Assembly (NCBI RefSeq): GCF_002982075.1
Contig: NZ_PUEJ01000001.1
Location: forward strand, 372,001 to 436,000
Direction: 5' to 3'
DNA from: Labrys okinawensis
Lineage (GTDB): Bacteria > Pseudomonadota > Alphaproteobacteria > Rhizobiales > Labraceae
DNA length: 64,000 bases
Within the stretch, counting starts at the first letter, position 1. The number at the start of each line of letters is the position of its first letter. This document shows, piece after piece, positions 8,356 through 16,839 of this stretch. Below the pieces are notes generated by a model that worked only from the letters and a program-made list of their open reading frames with translations, did no database searches and had not been told where the DNA came from. The position numbers were made by a program, and so were the translations under genes.

Positions 8356-9366
8356 ATGAAGCGTCATTTGCGGGCGGTTGCTGGTCTTCTGGCCGGCGCA
8401 GGATTGCTGATCGCCTCGGCGGCACAGGCTGAGGAGGGCAAGCTGCGTATCGCCCAGCAATTCGGGGTGGTCTATCTCACGCTCAATGTCGCGCAAGCGC
8501 AGAAGCTGTTCGAAAAGCACGGCAAGGCTGCGGGCGTCGACATCGATGTCGAATTCGTCAGGCTCTCGGGCGGCGCGGCGGTGAACGATGCGCTGCTGTC
8601 GGGCAGCATCGACATTGCCGGGGCAGGGGTGGGGCCATTGTTCACCTTGTGGGATCGCACCCATGGCAAGCAGAACGTCAAGGGCGTCGCCTCGCTCGGC
8701 AATTTCCCCTATTACCTCGTCACCAACAACGCCAATGTGAAGACGATCGCTGACTTCACCGACAAGGACCGCATCGCGCTGCCGGCTGTCGGCGTGTCGG
8801 TGCAGTCGCGCATCCTGCAATGGGCCTCGGCCAAGCAATGGGGCGATGCCGATTATGCCAGGCTCGACAAGATCTCGGTCGCCTTGCCGCATCCGGAGGC
8901 TGCCGCGGCTGTGATCAAGGGAGGCACCGAGATCACGGCCCATTTCGGCAACCCGCCCTTCCAGGACCAGGAACTCGCCGAAAATCCCAAGGCGCACGTG
9001 GTTCTCAAATCCTATGATGTGCAGGGCGGTCCGGCTTCCTCGACGGTGCTTTACGCTACGGAGACATTCGTCAAGGAAAGCCCCAAGACCTACAGGGCCT
9101 TCCTCGACGGCCTTGACGAGGCCGCCAAGTTCATCCGCGACAATCCCGAGGCGGCGGCCGATATCTATCTGGCGGTGACGGGCGCCAAGACCGACCGCAA
9201 CCTGCTGCTGCAGATCATCAGGAATCCCGAGGTGAGCTTCAAGATCGCCCCCGACAACACGCTGGGGCTCGGCCAGTTCCTGTACCGCGTCGGTGCCATC
9301 AGGAACGAGCCGAAAAGCCTGTCGGACTATTTTTTCGACGAGCCTCGCATATCCGGCGGCAGTTGA
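8356..9366 (+). CDS. ABC transporter substrate-binding protein, NitT/TauT (aliphatic sulfonate-like) family
   Basis: A 336-aa periplasmic protein. The N-terminus is a classic signal peptide (MKRHLRAVAGLLAGAGLLIA, ending near AAQAEEG), followed by the NMT1/SsuA-like fold: LRIAQQFGVVYLTLNVAQAQ, FVRLSGGAAVNDALLSGSID, KGVASLGNFPYYLVTNN. Family members bind sulfonates, nitrate, taurine or thiamine-pyrimidine precursors. ATG 8356 begins the signal peptide; a TTG at 8323 would add residues that do not look like a leader. The ATPase, permease and flavin monooxygenase that follow make an ssuA-like role likely, but the ligand is not proven. Confidence 0.85.
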   Translation: MKRHLRAVAGLLAGAGLLIASAAQAEEGKLRIAQQFGVVYLTLNVAQAQKLFEKHGKAAGVDIDVEFVRLSGGAAVNDALLSGSIDIAGAGVGPLFTLWDRTHGKQNVKGVASLGNFPYYLVTNNANVKTIADFTDKDRIALPAVGVSVQSRILQWASAKQWGDADYARLDKISVALPHPEAAAAVIKGGTEITAHFGNPPFQDQELAENPKAHVVLKSYDVQGGPASSTVLYATETFVKESPKTYRAFLDGLDEAAKFIRDNPEAAADIYLAVTGAKTDRNLLLQIIRNPEVSFKIAPDNTLGLGQFLYRVGAIRNEPKSLSDYFFDEPRISGGS

Positions 9367-9413
9367 GCGCTTCGTTCCGAGCATAATTCCGAGATAGGTG
9401 ATCGGTAGACCGC

Positions 9414-10310
9414 ATGACGGACAGCCTCCTGCATGGTTTTTCCAAGCCTGCTTTTCCCAAGCCTGCTTTTCCCGGGCCTGTTTTTTCCAGGCCGCATGAC
9501 GGTCCACATGCGCTGCATCCTGCAGGGGGCTTGCCGGCCCCTTTGCTGCAGGCGCGTTCGGTGACCCTGGAATATGCGACCCGCCATCGGGTCGTCCGGG
9601 CCACCCACAGGGTGGATCTCGATGTCTACGAGGGCGATCGCTTCGTCCTGCTGGGGCCTTCGGGCTGCGGCAAGTCCACGCTGTTGAAGGCGGCGGCAGG
9701 GTTCATCCAGCCGGTCGAAGGGGATTTCGTGCTCAGGGGAAGGCCGATACATGCGCCGGGGCCGGACCGTATCGTTGTCTTCCAGGAATTCGATCAGCTG
9801 CCGCCCTGGAAGACGGTGCTGCAGAACGTGGCCTTCCCGCTGGTCGCCTCCGGACGCCTGCCGCGCCACCAGGCGCGGGAGCGGGCCCTGCATTATCTCG
9901 ACAAGGTCGGGCTCGCCGCCTTTGCGGACGTCTTCCCCCACCAGCTTTCGGGAGGCATGAAGCAGCGGGTGGCAATCGCCAGGGCGCTTGCCATGCAGCC
10001 GGAGATCCTTTTGATGGACGAGCCCTTCGCGGCGCTCGATGCCTTGACGCGGCGCAGGATGCAGGAGGAGCTGCTGCGGCTGTGGGACGAGGTGCGCTTC
10101 ACCCTCCTGTTCGTCACCCACTCCATCGAGGAAGCCCTCGTCCTCGGCAATCGCGTGGCGCTGCTCTCGCCAAGGCCGGGCCGGGTGCGCGCAGAGATCA
10201 ACAGCCATGAGTGGGACCTGGCCAGCATCGGCGGGACGGCCTTCCAGGCCGCAAGCCAGCGTATCCACCGCCTGTTGTTCGAAGAGGAAACCGAAGAGGT
10301 GCGGGCATGA
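9414..10310 (+). CDS. ABC transporter ATP-binding protein, NitT/TauT (SsuB-like) family
   Basis: The ATPase of the importer, 298 aa as read from ATG 9414. Complete motifs: Walker A GPSGCGKST, Q-loop VFQEFDQLPPWKT, signature LSGGMKQRVAIARAL, Walker B LLMDEPFAALD and H-loop VTHSIEEAL. The conserved domain begins only at about residue 45 (LLQARSVTLEYATRHR). The first 45 residues are low complexity and are partly encoded by a 15-bp tandem repeat (9437-9493), so the true start may lie near residue 40 with an alternative codon, leaving the repeat in the 5' leader. The stop overlaps the permease start as ATGA, indicating coupling. Confidence 0.88.
   Translation: MTDSLLHGFSKPAFPKPAFPGPVFSRPHDGPHALHPAGGLPAPLLQARSVTLEYATRHRVVRATHRVDLDVYEGDRFVLLGPSGCGKSTLLKAAAGFIQPVEGDFVLRGRPIHAPGPDRIVVFQEFDQLPPWKTVLQNVAFPLVASGRLPRHQARERALHYLDKVGLAAFADVFPHQLSGGMKQRVAIARALAMQPEILLMDEPFAALDALTRRRMQEELLRLWDEVRFTLLFVTHSIEEALVLGNRVALLSPRPGRVRAEINSHEWDLASIGGTAFQAASQRIHRLLFEEETEEVRA
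9437..9493 (+). repeat. Four tandem copies of a ~15-bp unit with core TTTTCCAAGCC
   Basis: Reading the plus strand, units TTTTTCCAAGCC, TTTTCCCAAGCC, TTTTCCCGGGCC and TTTTTTCCAGGCC are separated by TGC, TGC and TG, the last two copies diverged. They lie at the extreme 5' end of the ABC ATPase reading frame and translate as repeating Lys-Pro-Ala-Phe-Pro. The same core occurs in three copies in front of the SRPBCC gene near 60098-60147, in the same orientation relative to the downstream gene. Confidence 0.75.
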
Positions 10311-11191
10311 GCACGGCCGTGAACGGATCGCTCGTTCCGCCGGTCCGCCCGGAATTCGAGCGTGACCTGCCGCCCTTCGTCGAAATGGCGCTGGAACGCC
10401 GGCTGCCATTGGCGACCCGCGTGTGGCGGCAGGGCTGGCTGCGCAAGAGCCTGATACTCGTTGCCCTCGCGTTCCTGTGGGAGGTCCTCGCCCGATACCA
10501 GGACAATGACCTGCTGCTGCCGACCTTCACCGCGACCGCGCGAGCCTTCGTCGCCGACATGGCCAGCGGGGAGCTGCCAGAGCGGGTAAGGCTGTCGCTT
10601 CTCGTGCTGGTCCAGGGATATCTGGCCGGCATCGTGCTCGCCTTTGCCCTGACCACGCTCGCCGTTGCGACCCAATTGGGCCGCGACCTGTTGTCGACGC
10701 TGACGGCCATGTTCAACCCGCTGCCCGCCATCGCCCTGCTGCCTCTCGCGCTGCTATGGTTCGGGCTTGGCGCCGGCAGCCTGATCTTCGTGCTGATCCA
10801 TTCGGTGTTGTGGCCGCTTTCCCTCAACATCTTCGCCGGTTTCCAGGCCGTACCCGAGACGCTGCGCATGGCGGGCCGCAATTATGGCCTGCGGGGCGTG
10901 CGTTACGTCTTCCAGATCCTGGTGCCCGCCGCATTGCCGGCGATCCTTTCGGGACTGAAGATCGGCTGGGCCTTTGCGTGGCGGACGCTGATCGCGGCGG
11001 AACTGGTGTTCGGCGCCTCGTCCGGCAAGGGCGGGCTCGGCTGGTTCATCTTTCAGAACCGCAACGAGCTCTACACCGACCGTGTCTTCGCCGGCCTCGC
11101 TCTGGTGATCCTGATCGGCCTCGTCATGGAGAATGTGGTGTTCGCGACACTGGAAAGGATCACCATCCGCCGCTGGGGGCAGGTGCGCTGA
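10307..11191 (+). CDS. ABC transporter permease, NitT/TauT (SsuC-like) family
   Basis: A 294-aa inner-membrane permease. After a roughly 45-residue cytoplasmic N-terminus come about six hydrophobic helices (such as LILVALAFLWEVLA and LLVLVQGYLAGIVLAFAL). The EAA loop that contacts the ATPase is visible around ETLRMAGRNYGLRGVRY, then FQILVPAALPAILSGLK. ATG 10307 overlaps the ATPase stop by 4 bp. The frame is open further upstream, but that would run deep into the ATPase gene. It forms the membrane channel for the substrate delivered by the binding protein encoded at 8356. Confidence 0.9.
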   Translation: MSTAVNGSLVPPVRPEFERDLPPFVEMALERRLPLATRVWRQGWLRKSLILVALAFLWEVLARYQDNDLLLPTFTATARAFVADMASGELPERVRLSLLVLVQGYLAGIVLAFALTTLAVATQLGRDLLSTLTAMFNPLPAIALLPLALLWFGLGAGSLIFVLIHSVLWPLSLNIFAGFQAVPETLRMAGRNYGLRGVRYVFQILVPAALPAILSGLKIGWAFAWRTLIAAELVFGASSGKGGLGWFIFQNRNELYTDRVFAGLALVILIGLVMENVVFATLERITIRRWGQVR

Positions 11192-11347
11192 CCCCGCTCA
11201 CCGTCCCGGAGGCAGGTCCTCGGCGGGCGGGTCGCCTTCAAGGACATCAGGAATGCTTACGGAAAGACCGATCATGTCCAGTAGCAATGCGCGGCACGCC
11301 GACAATCATGACGGCTTCGCAGCCGCGGGCAATGGCGGGCCGAAGCC

Positions 11348-12418
11348 ATGAGCGGGACCGGCGAATATCTGTGGTACATCCCCAACGACGTCAGGGCCGG
11401 CCATCGCGGCGACGCGGCCGCCGAAGATCACAACAGCCTGGAAACGCTGACCGCCCATGCCCGGGCCCTGGAGGAATACGGCTGGAAGGGGGCGCTGATT
11501 GGAACCGGCTGGGGCCGGCCGGACACCTTCGCCCTTGCCACCGCCCTTACCGTGCGGACCTCCACCTTCGAGCCGCTGATCGCCATCCGGCCCGGCTATT
11601 GGCAGCCCGCCCAGTTCGCCTCCGCCGCGGCCACGCTCGATCATCTGAGCGGCGGGCGGGTGCGCGTGAACGTCGTGTCGGGCCTGGACAATCTGGCGGC
11701 CTATGGCGATGCAGAGGGAGAGCAGGCACATCGCTATGCCCGCACCAGGGAATTCATGCGCCTGGTGCGCAGGCTGTGGACCGAGGAGAACGTCACTTTC
11801 GAAGGCGAGCACTTCCGGGTTGCCGGCTCCACCGCGGCGCCGCGCATTCCTCCGCGCGGCGGGCGGCGGCACCCCAGGCTCTATTTCGGCGGTGCCTCCG
11901 AAGCGGCGGAACGCGTGTCCGCCACCGAGGCCGATGTGCAGCTCTTCTGGGGAGAACCGCTCGGCGGCGTGCGCGAGCGGATCGAACGCCTCAAGGCCTT
12001 GAGCAAGGCGCTCGACCGTGGTCTTCCGCCCCTGGAGTTTGGCCTGCGGATCACCACACTGGTGCGTGACACCAGGGAACAGGCCTGGGCCGACGCAGAG
12101 GCGAAGGTCGCCGAGATGGCCAGGACCAACGGCGCCGGCTGGCATGATCATCGCCAGGCCGTCGCCGAGGGCCAGCGCCGGTTGCTCGATCTCTCCTCGC
12201 GTGGCGACGTGCTCGACGACAATCTCTACACCGCCCCCGGCAGGTTCGGCGGAGGCGGAGCCGGTACGACCTGGCTTGTCGGCTCGACCGCCGACGTCGC
12301 CAATTCGCTGCGCAAATACCGTGAGCTCGGCATCACGCATTTCGTGCTTTCCGATACGCCCTATCTCTCCGAGATCAAGCGGCAGGGCAAACAATTGCTG
12401 CCACTGCTGCACGATTGA
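11348..12418 (+). CDS. LLM-class flavin-dependent monooxygenase (SsuD/alkanesulfonate monooxygenase-like)
   Basis: A 356-aa bacterial-luciferase-fold enzyme. Family features include the N-terminal LWYIPNDVRAGHRGD region, TALTVRTSTFEPLIAIRPGY, then SGGRVRVNVVSGLDN (the GRxxxNVVSG block typical of SsuD) and a C-terminal FVLSDTPYLSEIKRQGKQLL. With FMNH2 from a partner reductase, SsuD cleaves sulfonates to aldehyde and sulfite. No flavin reductase gene is adjacent. The gene follows the transporter after a 156-bp gap that holds no convincing ORF and is probably part of the same transcript. The substrate may be any organosulfonate. Confidence 0.85.
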   Translation: MSGTGEYLWYIPNDVRAGHRGDAAAEDHNSLETLTAHARALEEYGWKGALIGTGWGRPDTFALATALTVRTSTFEPLIAIRPGYWQPAQFASAAATLDHLSGGRVRVNVVSGLDNLAAYGDAEGEQAHRYARTREFMRLVRRLWTEENVTFEGEHFRVAGSTAAPRIPPRGGRRHPRLYFGGASEAAERVSATEADVQLFWGEPLGGVRERIERLKALSKALDRGLPPLEFGLRITTLVRDTREQAWADAEAKVAEMARTNGAGWHDHRQAVAEGQRRLLDLSSRGDVLDDNLYTAPGRFGGGGAGTTWLVGSTADVANSLRKYRELGITHFVLSDTPYLSEIKRQGKQLLPLLHD

Positions 12419-12435
12419 TGCCGGCAGCGAGCAAC

Positions 12436-12461
12436 TTGCCATAGCTCGTTGTTTTGGCGTG
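12436..12461 (+). repeat. Copy of a dispersed ~26-bp intergenic repeat
   Basis: TTGCCATAGCTCGTTGTTTT, continuing GGCGTG, lies just after the monooxygenase gene. It is alignable to TTGCCCTAACTCATTGTTTC (22817) and to the minus strand of 49959-49985 (TGCCCTAGTTCCTTGTTTCG). Three related copies, all intergenic, suggest a degenerate dispersed repeat; similar sequences are common in rhizobial genomes. Confidence 0.5.
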
Positions 12462-12497
12462 TTTTTCCATCGGCATAACGATCAATCTGGGCACGCT

Positions 12498-13325
12498 CTA
12501 GAACAGCCTGAACTGGCCGACATCGGCATCGGCATCCAGGTCGGTTATCAGCATGTGTCCAGGCGTGTTGGTGATGAACATCTCCGGCGTCGAGCATTTC
12601 AGCACGCTTTGCGCCGTCAGGCCGGAAGCCCAGAACACGGGAATCTCGTCGCGATGGACCTCGACGGCATCGCCCCAGTCGGGGTTGTCGACGTCGTCAA
12701 TGCCGATCTCGGCGGGATCGCCGACATGGACCGGCGAGCCATGGGCATGCGGAAAGCGCGCCGTCATGGCCCGGACCCTGTCGACGAGATCCTTCCGGAT
12801 CGGCCGCATCGAGACGACCATGTAGCCGCCGAACACGCCCACGCTCTGGGTGCGGATGGAAGAGCGATAGAGGGGTACGTTCTGGCTCATGGCGACATGG
12901 CGCACCTCGATGCGGTTCTGCTGGAGCATATGCTCGAAGGTGAAGGTGCCGCCGAGCGCGAAGGCGACCAGATCGTCGCGCCACAGGCTGATGATGTCGC
13001 TTCTGCTCCAGGTCCGCGGGCCGGCATGGAAGACGTCATATTGCGGCAGGTCGGTGCGCACGTCGATGTCGCCGAGCGTCGGCAGGCTGGGGTCTCCGGC
13101 CCGGTTGACCCCCACCAGGGGCAGCGATTTGGGATTGCGCATGCAATATTCGAGGAAGTCGTCGGCGAGGCCGTTCGGCAGGATGACCACGTCCGCCTGC
13201 AGCTTGCCATCCGCCAGGCCGGCGGTGTGGCCGCGATAATGGCCGAGCCGGATCGCTTCGCGCAGACCGGTCGCGCCGACCATGCGGAATTCTTCGTACC
13301 TTGTCGCGATATGTGGACGTCCCAT
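12498..13325 (-). CDS. DUF1445 / UPF0317 protein (D-glutamate cyclase-like, putative hydro-lyase)
   Basis: A 275-aa protein matching the DUF1445 family: GHTAGLADGKLQADVVILP, FLEYCMRNPKSLPLVGV, then IDVRTDLPQYDVFHAG, WRDDLVAFALGG and VGVFGGYMVVSMRPI in the expected order. Family members are annotated as putative hydro-lyases, and the C-terminal part of mammalian D-glutamate cyclase is homologous. The family's usual GCSFSFE motif reads ALGGTFTFE here, with the cysteine absent, so the activity may be altered. It converges on the monooxygenase gene. A TATAAT on the minus strand at 13388-13393, in an AT-rich patch of the 180-bp upstream gap, may be its -10 box. Confidence 0.82.
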   Translation of the reverse strand: MGRPHIATRYEEFRMVGATGLREAIRLGHYRGHTAGLADGKLQADVVILPNGLADDFLEYCMRNPKSLPLVGVNRAGDPSLPTLGDIDVRTDLPQYDVFHAGPRTWSRSDIISLWRDDLVAFALGGTFTFEHMLQQNRIEVRHVAMSQNVPLYRSSIRTQSVGVFGGYMVVSMRPIRKDLVDRVRAMTARFPHAHGSPVHVGDPAEIGIDDVDNPDWGDAVEVHRDEIPVFWASGLTAQSVLKCSTPEMFITNTPGHMLITDLDADADVGQFRLF

Positions 13326-13505
13326 TGGTCTCTATAGCCCCCAGCTTGCCGCGGGAGTGGAGGAATCCTGGGCAAGTATCTAGAATTATTATATTTTTTG
13401 GTTCTCTCATTGGATGGAACGGCTCTTTGTTGTTCGGCTGCCGGCCCGAGCGCTTGCACAGGTTCCATATGACCGGGCAGTCTGTTTTTGTCTTTGCGAC
13501 CATCG

Positions 13506-14312
13506 CTACCTCGCTCCACCGACAAGCGCCTTGAGGTCGTTCACGCCCTGATTCAGGAAGGCGAGGTCGCCGGTCATGTAGTGAACGAGGAAGGCGGCGT
13601 AGAGCACTGAGACCAGGCTGAAGACGAGGGTCTTCACCACCAGCGACAGGGCGAAAATGTTGAGATGCGGCGAGGCGCGGGCGAGAAAGGCCAGCACGAC
13701 GTCCGAAAGCAGCAGGCTGACAATCAGCGGCGCCATCAGCGTCAACGCCATGCCCAGGATTCTCGTCAGCAGGGTCAAAAGAATGGCGCCGGCATCGCGG
13801 CTGAAGATCGGCGAAAGGCTGTCGATCGCCCACAGCGCATAGCTGTCATAGAGCGCGCTCAACGTGTGGTGGAGCCCGCCGGCGGCCAGATAGATGCCCA
13901 CCATGACGATCATCAGAAGCGTGCCGGTGGCGCTCGTCTCATGGGTCATCATCGGATCGATCAGCGTGCCCATGGTCGAGCCGCGCTGCAGGTCGACGAT
14001 GTTGCCGGCCGCCTCGGCCGCCCAGAACGGAATACCGAGCACGAAGCCGAGCAGGGCACCGATCACCACTTCCTTCAGCATCAGCATGAGCATCATGGGC
14101 GCATCGACATGGCCGCGCCCGGCAATGTCGACGGTCATCGGGATCACCGGCAGCGCCAGCGCGAGCGCCACGCCGGTGCGCAGGATCCCCGCCAGCCGGG
14201 TTCGGGAAAACAGCGGCATCAGCGCCACCAAGCCGACGATGCGCGCCGTGGCCAGCGCACCGGCCAGTACCAGGGTTTCCAGCCCCTTGAGCGATGCGAA
14301 CAGGTTTTCCAT
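13506..14312 (-). CDS. sctT: T3SS export apparatus protein SctT (RhcT/FliR homologue)
   Basis: A 268-aa inner-membrane protein of the SctT/FliR family with about six hydrophobic segments, starting ETLVLAGALATARIVGLVAL and including VVIGALLGFVLGIPFWAAEA, then AGNIVDLQRGSTMGTLIDP, a highly conserved family segment. SctT is part of the helical SctR5-S4-T1 export gate. ATG 14312 shares one base with the sctS stop (TGATG); a GTG at 14315 is possible. It is the last gene of the minus-strand operon, in the rhizobial order Q-R-S-T, but sctU, which follows rhcT in rhizobia, is 25 kb away. Confidence 0.93.
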   Translation of the reverse strand: MENLFASLKGLETLVLAGALATARIVGLVALMPLFSRTRLAGILRTGVALALALPVIPMTVDIAGRGHVDAPMMLMLMLKEVVIGALLGFVLGIPFWAAEAAGNIVDLQRGSTMGTLIDPMMTHETSATGTLLMIVMVGIYLAAGGLHHTLSALYDSYALWAIDSLSPIFSRDAGAILLTLLTRILGMALTLMAPLIVSLLLSDVVLAFLARASPHLNIFALSLVVKTLVFSLVSVLYAAFLVHYMTGDLAFLNQGVNDLKALVGGAR

Positions 14313-14584
14313 CACCGGCGCGTCACGACAGGAAACTCGTCCATGACCTTGGACGCCTCATTGGTGATCTGGTAGCCGAGGAGCGGGCCGACCAGCAGGA
14401 TGACCACGAGCACCACCACCAGCTTGACGGTCTGCGGCAGGCTCTGGTCCTGGATCTGGGTCAATGCCTGTGCGAAGCCGATGAGCAGGCCGACCACCAG
14501 GGCCGCCACGATGGCCGGGCCGGAGAGGATCAGCACCATCCACAGGGCGCTCTGGACCTTGGCGAGAATGAAATCATTGGCCAT
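14312..14584 (-). CDS. sctS: T3SS export apparatus protein SctS (RhcS/FliQ homologue)
   Basis: A 90-aa two-helix membrane protein: SALWMVLILSGPAIVAALVV, then GLLIGFAQALTQIQDQSLPQ and a second hydrophobic span LVVVLVVILLVGPLLG. The LTQIQDQSLP stretch is a hallmark of the SctS/FliQ family. ATG 14584 has AAGGA upstream; the longer reading needs a TTG at 14605. SctS subunits complete the export-gate spiral with SctR and SctT. Confidence 0.94.
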   Translation of the reverse strand: MANDFILAKVQSALWMVLILSGPAIVAALVVGLLIGFAQALTQIQDQSLPQTVKLVVVLVVILLVGPLLGYQITNEASKVMDEFPVVTRR

Positions 14585-14608
14585 CGGGCGGTCCTTGCGG
14601 TGCAACCT

Positions 14609-15262
14609 TCAATTGTAGCTGAGGATCAGGCCGTGCATCAGGCGCGACCAGCCGTCGATCGCCACGAACAGCAGCAGTTTCAGCGGAATGGATATCAGCG
14701 TCGGCGAGACCATGATCATCCCCAGCGTCATCAGCACATTGGCGACGACCACATCGATGATGAGAAAAGGCAGATAGAGCAGGAAGCCGATCTCGAAGGC
14801 CCGCGTCAGTTCGGAGGCGACGAAGGCCGGCACCAGGATCTGCAGGTCGTCATCCCGGACCTCGGCGCGTGCCTGTTCGGGCCATAGCCGCTTGGTGCCG
14901 TCCAGGAAGAACTGGCGTTCCTGGGGCTGGGTGTAGCGCAGCAGATGCTGCTTGAGCGGTTCGCGTGCCAGTTCGCCCGCGCGCGTCAGGTCCTGCGTGG
15001 TCTGGAACTGGATGTTTTCCTGCTGCAGGCGTCCCGAGATTTCGCCGATCAGGGGCGTCGTCACATAGACCGTCAGCACCAGGGCGATGCCGTAGATCAC
15101 CAGATTGGGCGGTGTCTGCTGGACGCCGAGCGCATTGCGGATGAGGAAGAGGACGACGGAAATCTTCAGGAAACCGGTCATGGTCACCACGGCCAGCGGC
15201 AGAATGCCGACCAGGCCGACCGCGACGAGAAGGCCGAGAAGATTGGGCGAACCCTCAAGCAT
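14609..15262 (-). CDS. sctR: T3SS export apparatus protein SctR (RhcR/FliP homologue)
   Basis: A 217-aa SctR/FliP-family protein with four hydrophobic regions. Conserved segments: LPLAVVTMTGFLKISVVLFL, then IRNALGVQQTPPNLVIYGIA near the N-terminus, and ILVPAFVASELTRAFEIGFL plus VLMTLGMIMVSPTLISIPLK, then LLLFVAIDGW at the C-terminus. These are nearly invariant in the family. Five copies form the core of the export gate. It overlaps sctQ by 8 bp. Confidence 0.95.
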   Translation of the reverse strand: MLEGSPNLLGLLVAVGLVGILPLAVVTMTGFLKISVVLFLIRNALGVQQTPPNLVIYGIALVLTVYVTTPLIGEISGRLQQENIQFQTTQDLTRAGELAREPLKQHLLRYTQPQERQFFLDGTKRLWPEQARAEVRDDDLQILVPAFVASELTRAFEIGFLLYLPFLIIDVVVANVLMTLGMIMVSPTLISIPLKLLLFVAIDGWSRLMHGLILSYN

Positions 15263-16331
15263 CGGCGGAGATGCGAACGATGCGCACTCCCATGCCGTCG
15301 CCGACCTTCACGATCTCTCCGCGGCCGATGCGCCTGCCATTGGCCACGAGATCGACCGCGGGCTCGGAAAGCTCGGGAAGCGGCACGATGGATCCGGCGG
15401 CGAGCCGGCTGACCTCACGCAGGGGCATCGTCATGCGTGCGAGTTCGAAGACGACCGTCACCGGCAAATCCTCCAGGCCCGTATCGTCGGGTTGCCCGTT
15501 TGCCGATTGTGGTTCTTCCATGATCCATCCCCATCTCGTTTTGCTGAGCGGCGTCGGCGCCGAAACAAGTCTGCCGCTCTGTCCGATCGGCTCCGCCAGC
15601 GCTGCCCGGCGCTCGGCCAGCACCACCAGGACCGTCTGCGCGCCGCGGGTCCAGCCATCGGTCATGATGACATCGCCGGGCTGGAGCGAACGCAGTTCCC
15701 CCAGGGAGAGGCTGGTCGCGCCCCACCAGAGGCTGACGGGCAGCGGCAGTTCGAGCCGGTGGGCGGCAGGCCTGCCCGATGCGTCGTCGAGGAGGCGGCC
15801 GATCCTGGCGGCCAGCGCGGCGTCGGCCTGCAGGAGGCAGATGTTTTCGGCCTGGCCACTGCGGAGTACGAAGGCGAAGGGCATTTCGGCCGCGCGGTCG
15901 AGCGGTGTGGCCGCAATCAGCTCGATCGTCCCGTCCAGCTGGCGTTCCAGCCAGGCGATCTCTTGGCGCAGGAAGGATTCCAGCAGGAGGGCGGCATGTC
16001 CGGGGGCAGGCGGGCCGGCGGTGGCGCCGGGATTGGCCCGTGCCAGCCAGCCCTTGAACAATGCATGCGTGAGGCAGAGCCGGCCCGTTGCGGCGCCGAC
16101 CTTGAAGTCGATGGCGGTGGCCGTGCCTTGATCCATCACCGGCTGCCACAGGACGGACAGCGCGAACGCCTCGCCGGCAAGGCGGATCTTCACCGGCGGA
16201 CGATGGCGGTAGAAGGCGTTGAACGCCGCGGCATCCGCGGGGGTGATCGCCCGCAGTTGTGCCGCCGAGACCGTGGGTTCGGCCGCAGGGCGCTCTCGCG
16301 TTTTTCCAAGTGCCGCTAGTCTCTGATGCAT
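15255..16331 (-). CDS. sctQ: T3SS cytoplasmic sorting-platform (C-ring) protein SctQ (RhcQ)
   Basis: A 358-aa SctQ/FliN-family protein. The C-terminal SpoA (surface presentation of antigens) domain is clear: DLPVTVVFELARMTMPLREV, then SRLAAGSIVPLPELSEPAVD and GRGEIVKVGDGMGVRIVRI. A second, weaker SpoA-like region precedes it (about residues 185-240: LPLPVSLWWGATSLSLGELR). SctQ forms the cytoplasmic pods that, with SctK and SctL, recruit the ATPase and substrates. Internal translation initiation giving a short SctQ-C is known in several systems; whether it occurs here was not determined. It starts 7 bp after sctO. Confidence 0.88.
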   Translation of the reverse strand: MHQRLAALGKTRERPAAEPTVSAAQLRAITPADAAAFNAFYRHRPPVKIRLAGEAFALSVLWQPVMDQGTATAIDFKVGAATGRLCLTHALFKGWLARANPGATAGPPAPGHAALLLESFLRQEIAWLERQLDGTIELIAATPLDRAAEMPFAFVLRSGQAENICLLQADAALAARIGRLLDDASGRPAAHRLELPLPVSLWWGATSLSLGELRSLQPGDVIMTDGWTRGAQTVLVVLAERRAALAEPIGQSGRLVSAPTPLSKTRWGWIMEEPQSANGQPDDTGLEDLPVTVVFELARMTMPLREVSRLAAGSIVPLPELSEPAVDLVANGRRIGRGEIVKVGDGMGVRIVRISADA

Positions 16332-16338
16332 GCGAAAA

Positions 16339-16839
16339 TCACACTCTTCCTGGCTTGGGCTTCGACGCGGCCGCGAGTGTTGCTTCCTCCTCGATCATCA
16401 TTTCCTCGATCGTCTCCAGCCGCCGCCTGCCGCGCGATCTCATCTCGTCGACGAGTTGGGTCAGTTTCTCGACGGCTTTGCGCCGGACGTGATGGTCTTC
16501 GCGCGCATGAGCCAGCTTTTGCTGCTGCCCGGCTTCAGCCTGCCTTGCCTCTTCGCTCGCCTGCCGCAGTTGCTCCACTTCGCTTGCGGTCATCTCGAAG
16601 CGGCCGCGCAGCGCCAGCAGGCTTCGGGCCGTGAGCGGCTGGCCCATGAGGCCGGCGAACGAGGCTCGTTCGTCGGACGCGGCCCGTTCGAGCCGGCTGT
16701 CGAGAGCGGCAGCCGCCGATTGTGTCTGGCGCTGCGCTTCGCGGACGAGGCGTTGCTGGCGGACAACCGCTTCCGAGGCGCGCTGCTCGCGCAAGCTGCG
16801 GATCCTGTGGAGCTGGGAAATCACCGTCTGCCTAGCCAT
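16339..16839 (-). CDS. sctO: T3SS ATPase stalk protein SctO (RhcO/Y4yJ, FliJ-like)
   Basis: A 166-aa, almost wholly helical and highly charged protein: VVRQQRLVREAQRQTQSAAA, then ASEVEQLRQASEEARQAEAG, RRKAVEKLTQLVDEMRSRG. Coiled coil, size and position directly after the ATPase gene fit SctO (YscO/FliJ), the central stalk that links the ATPase hexamer to SctV. ATG 16839 (MARQTVISQL) overlaps the end of sctN by 8 bp and is preferred; the longer frame is a shadow within sctN. Sequence conservation in this family is low, so the call depends strongly on position. Confidence 0.8.
   Translation of the reverse strand: MARQTVISQLHRIRSLREQRASEAVVRQQRLVREAQRQTQSAAAALDSRLERAASDERASFAGLMGQPLTARSLLALRGRFEMTASEVEQLRQASEEARQAEAGQQQKLAHAREDHHVRRKAVEKLTQLVDEMRSRGRRRLETIEEMMIEEEATLAAASKPKPGRV

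Noticed and set aside
11133..11351. Small ORF between the sulfonate permease and the monooxygenase
   Set aside because: Most of it overlaps the permease in another frame, the translation is low complexity and there is no ribosome-binding site.
13506..16331. Flagellar genes fliP/Q/R/N for sctR/S/T/Q
   Set aside because: Neighbouring SctJ lipoprotein, SctN, NolW-like protein, secretin and SctV, and the rhizobial T3SS gene order, rule out a flagellar locus; no rod, hook or ring genes are present.
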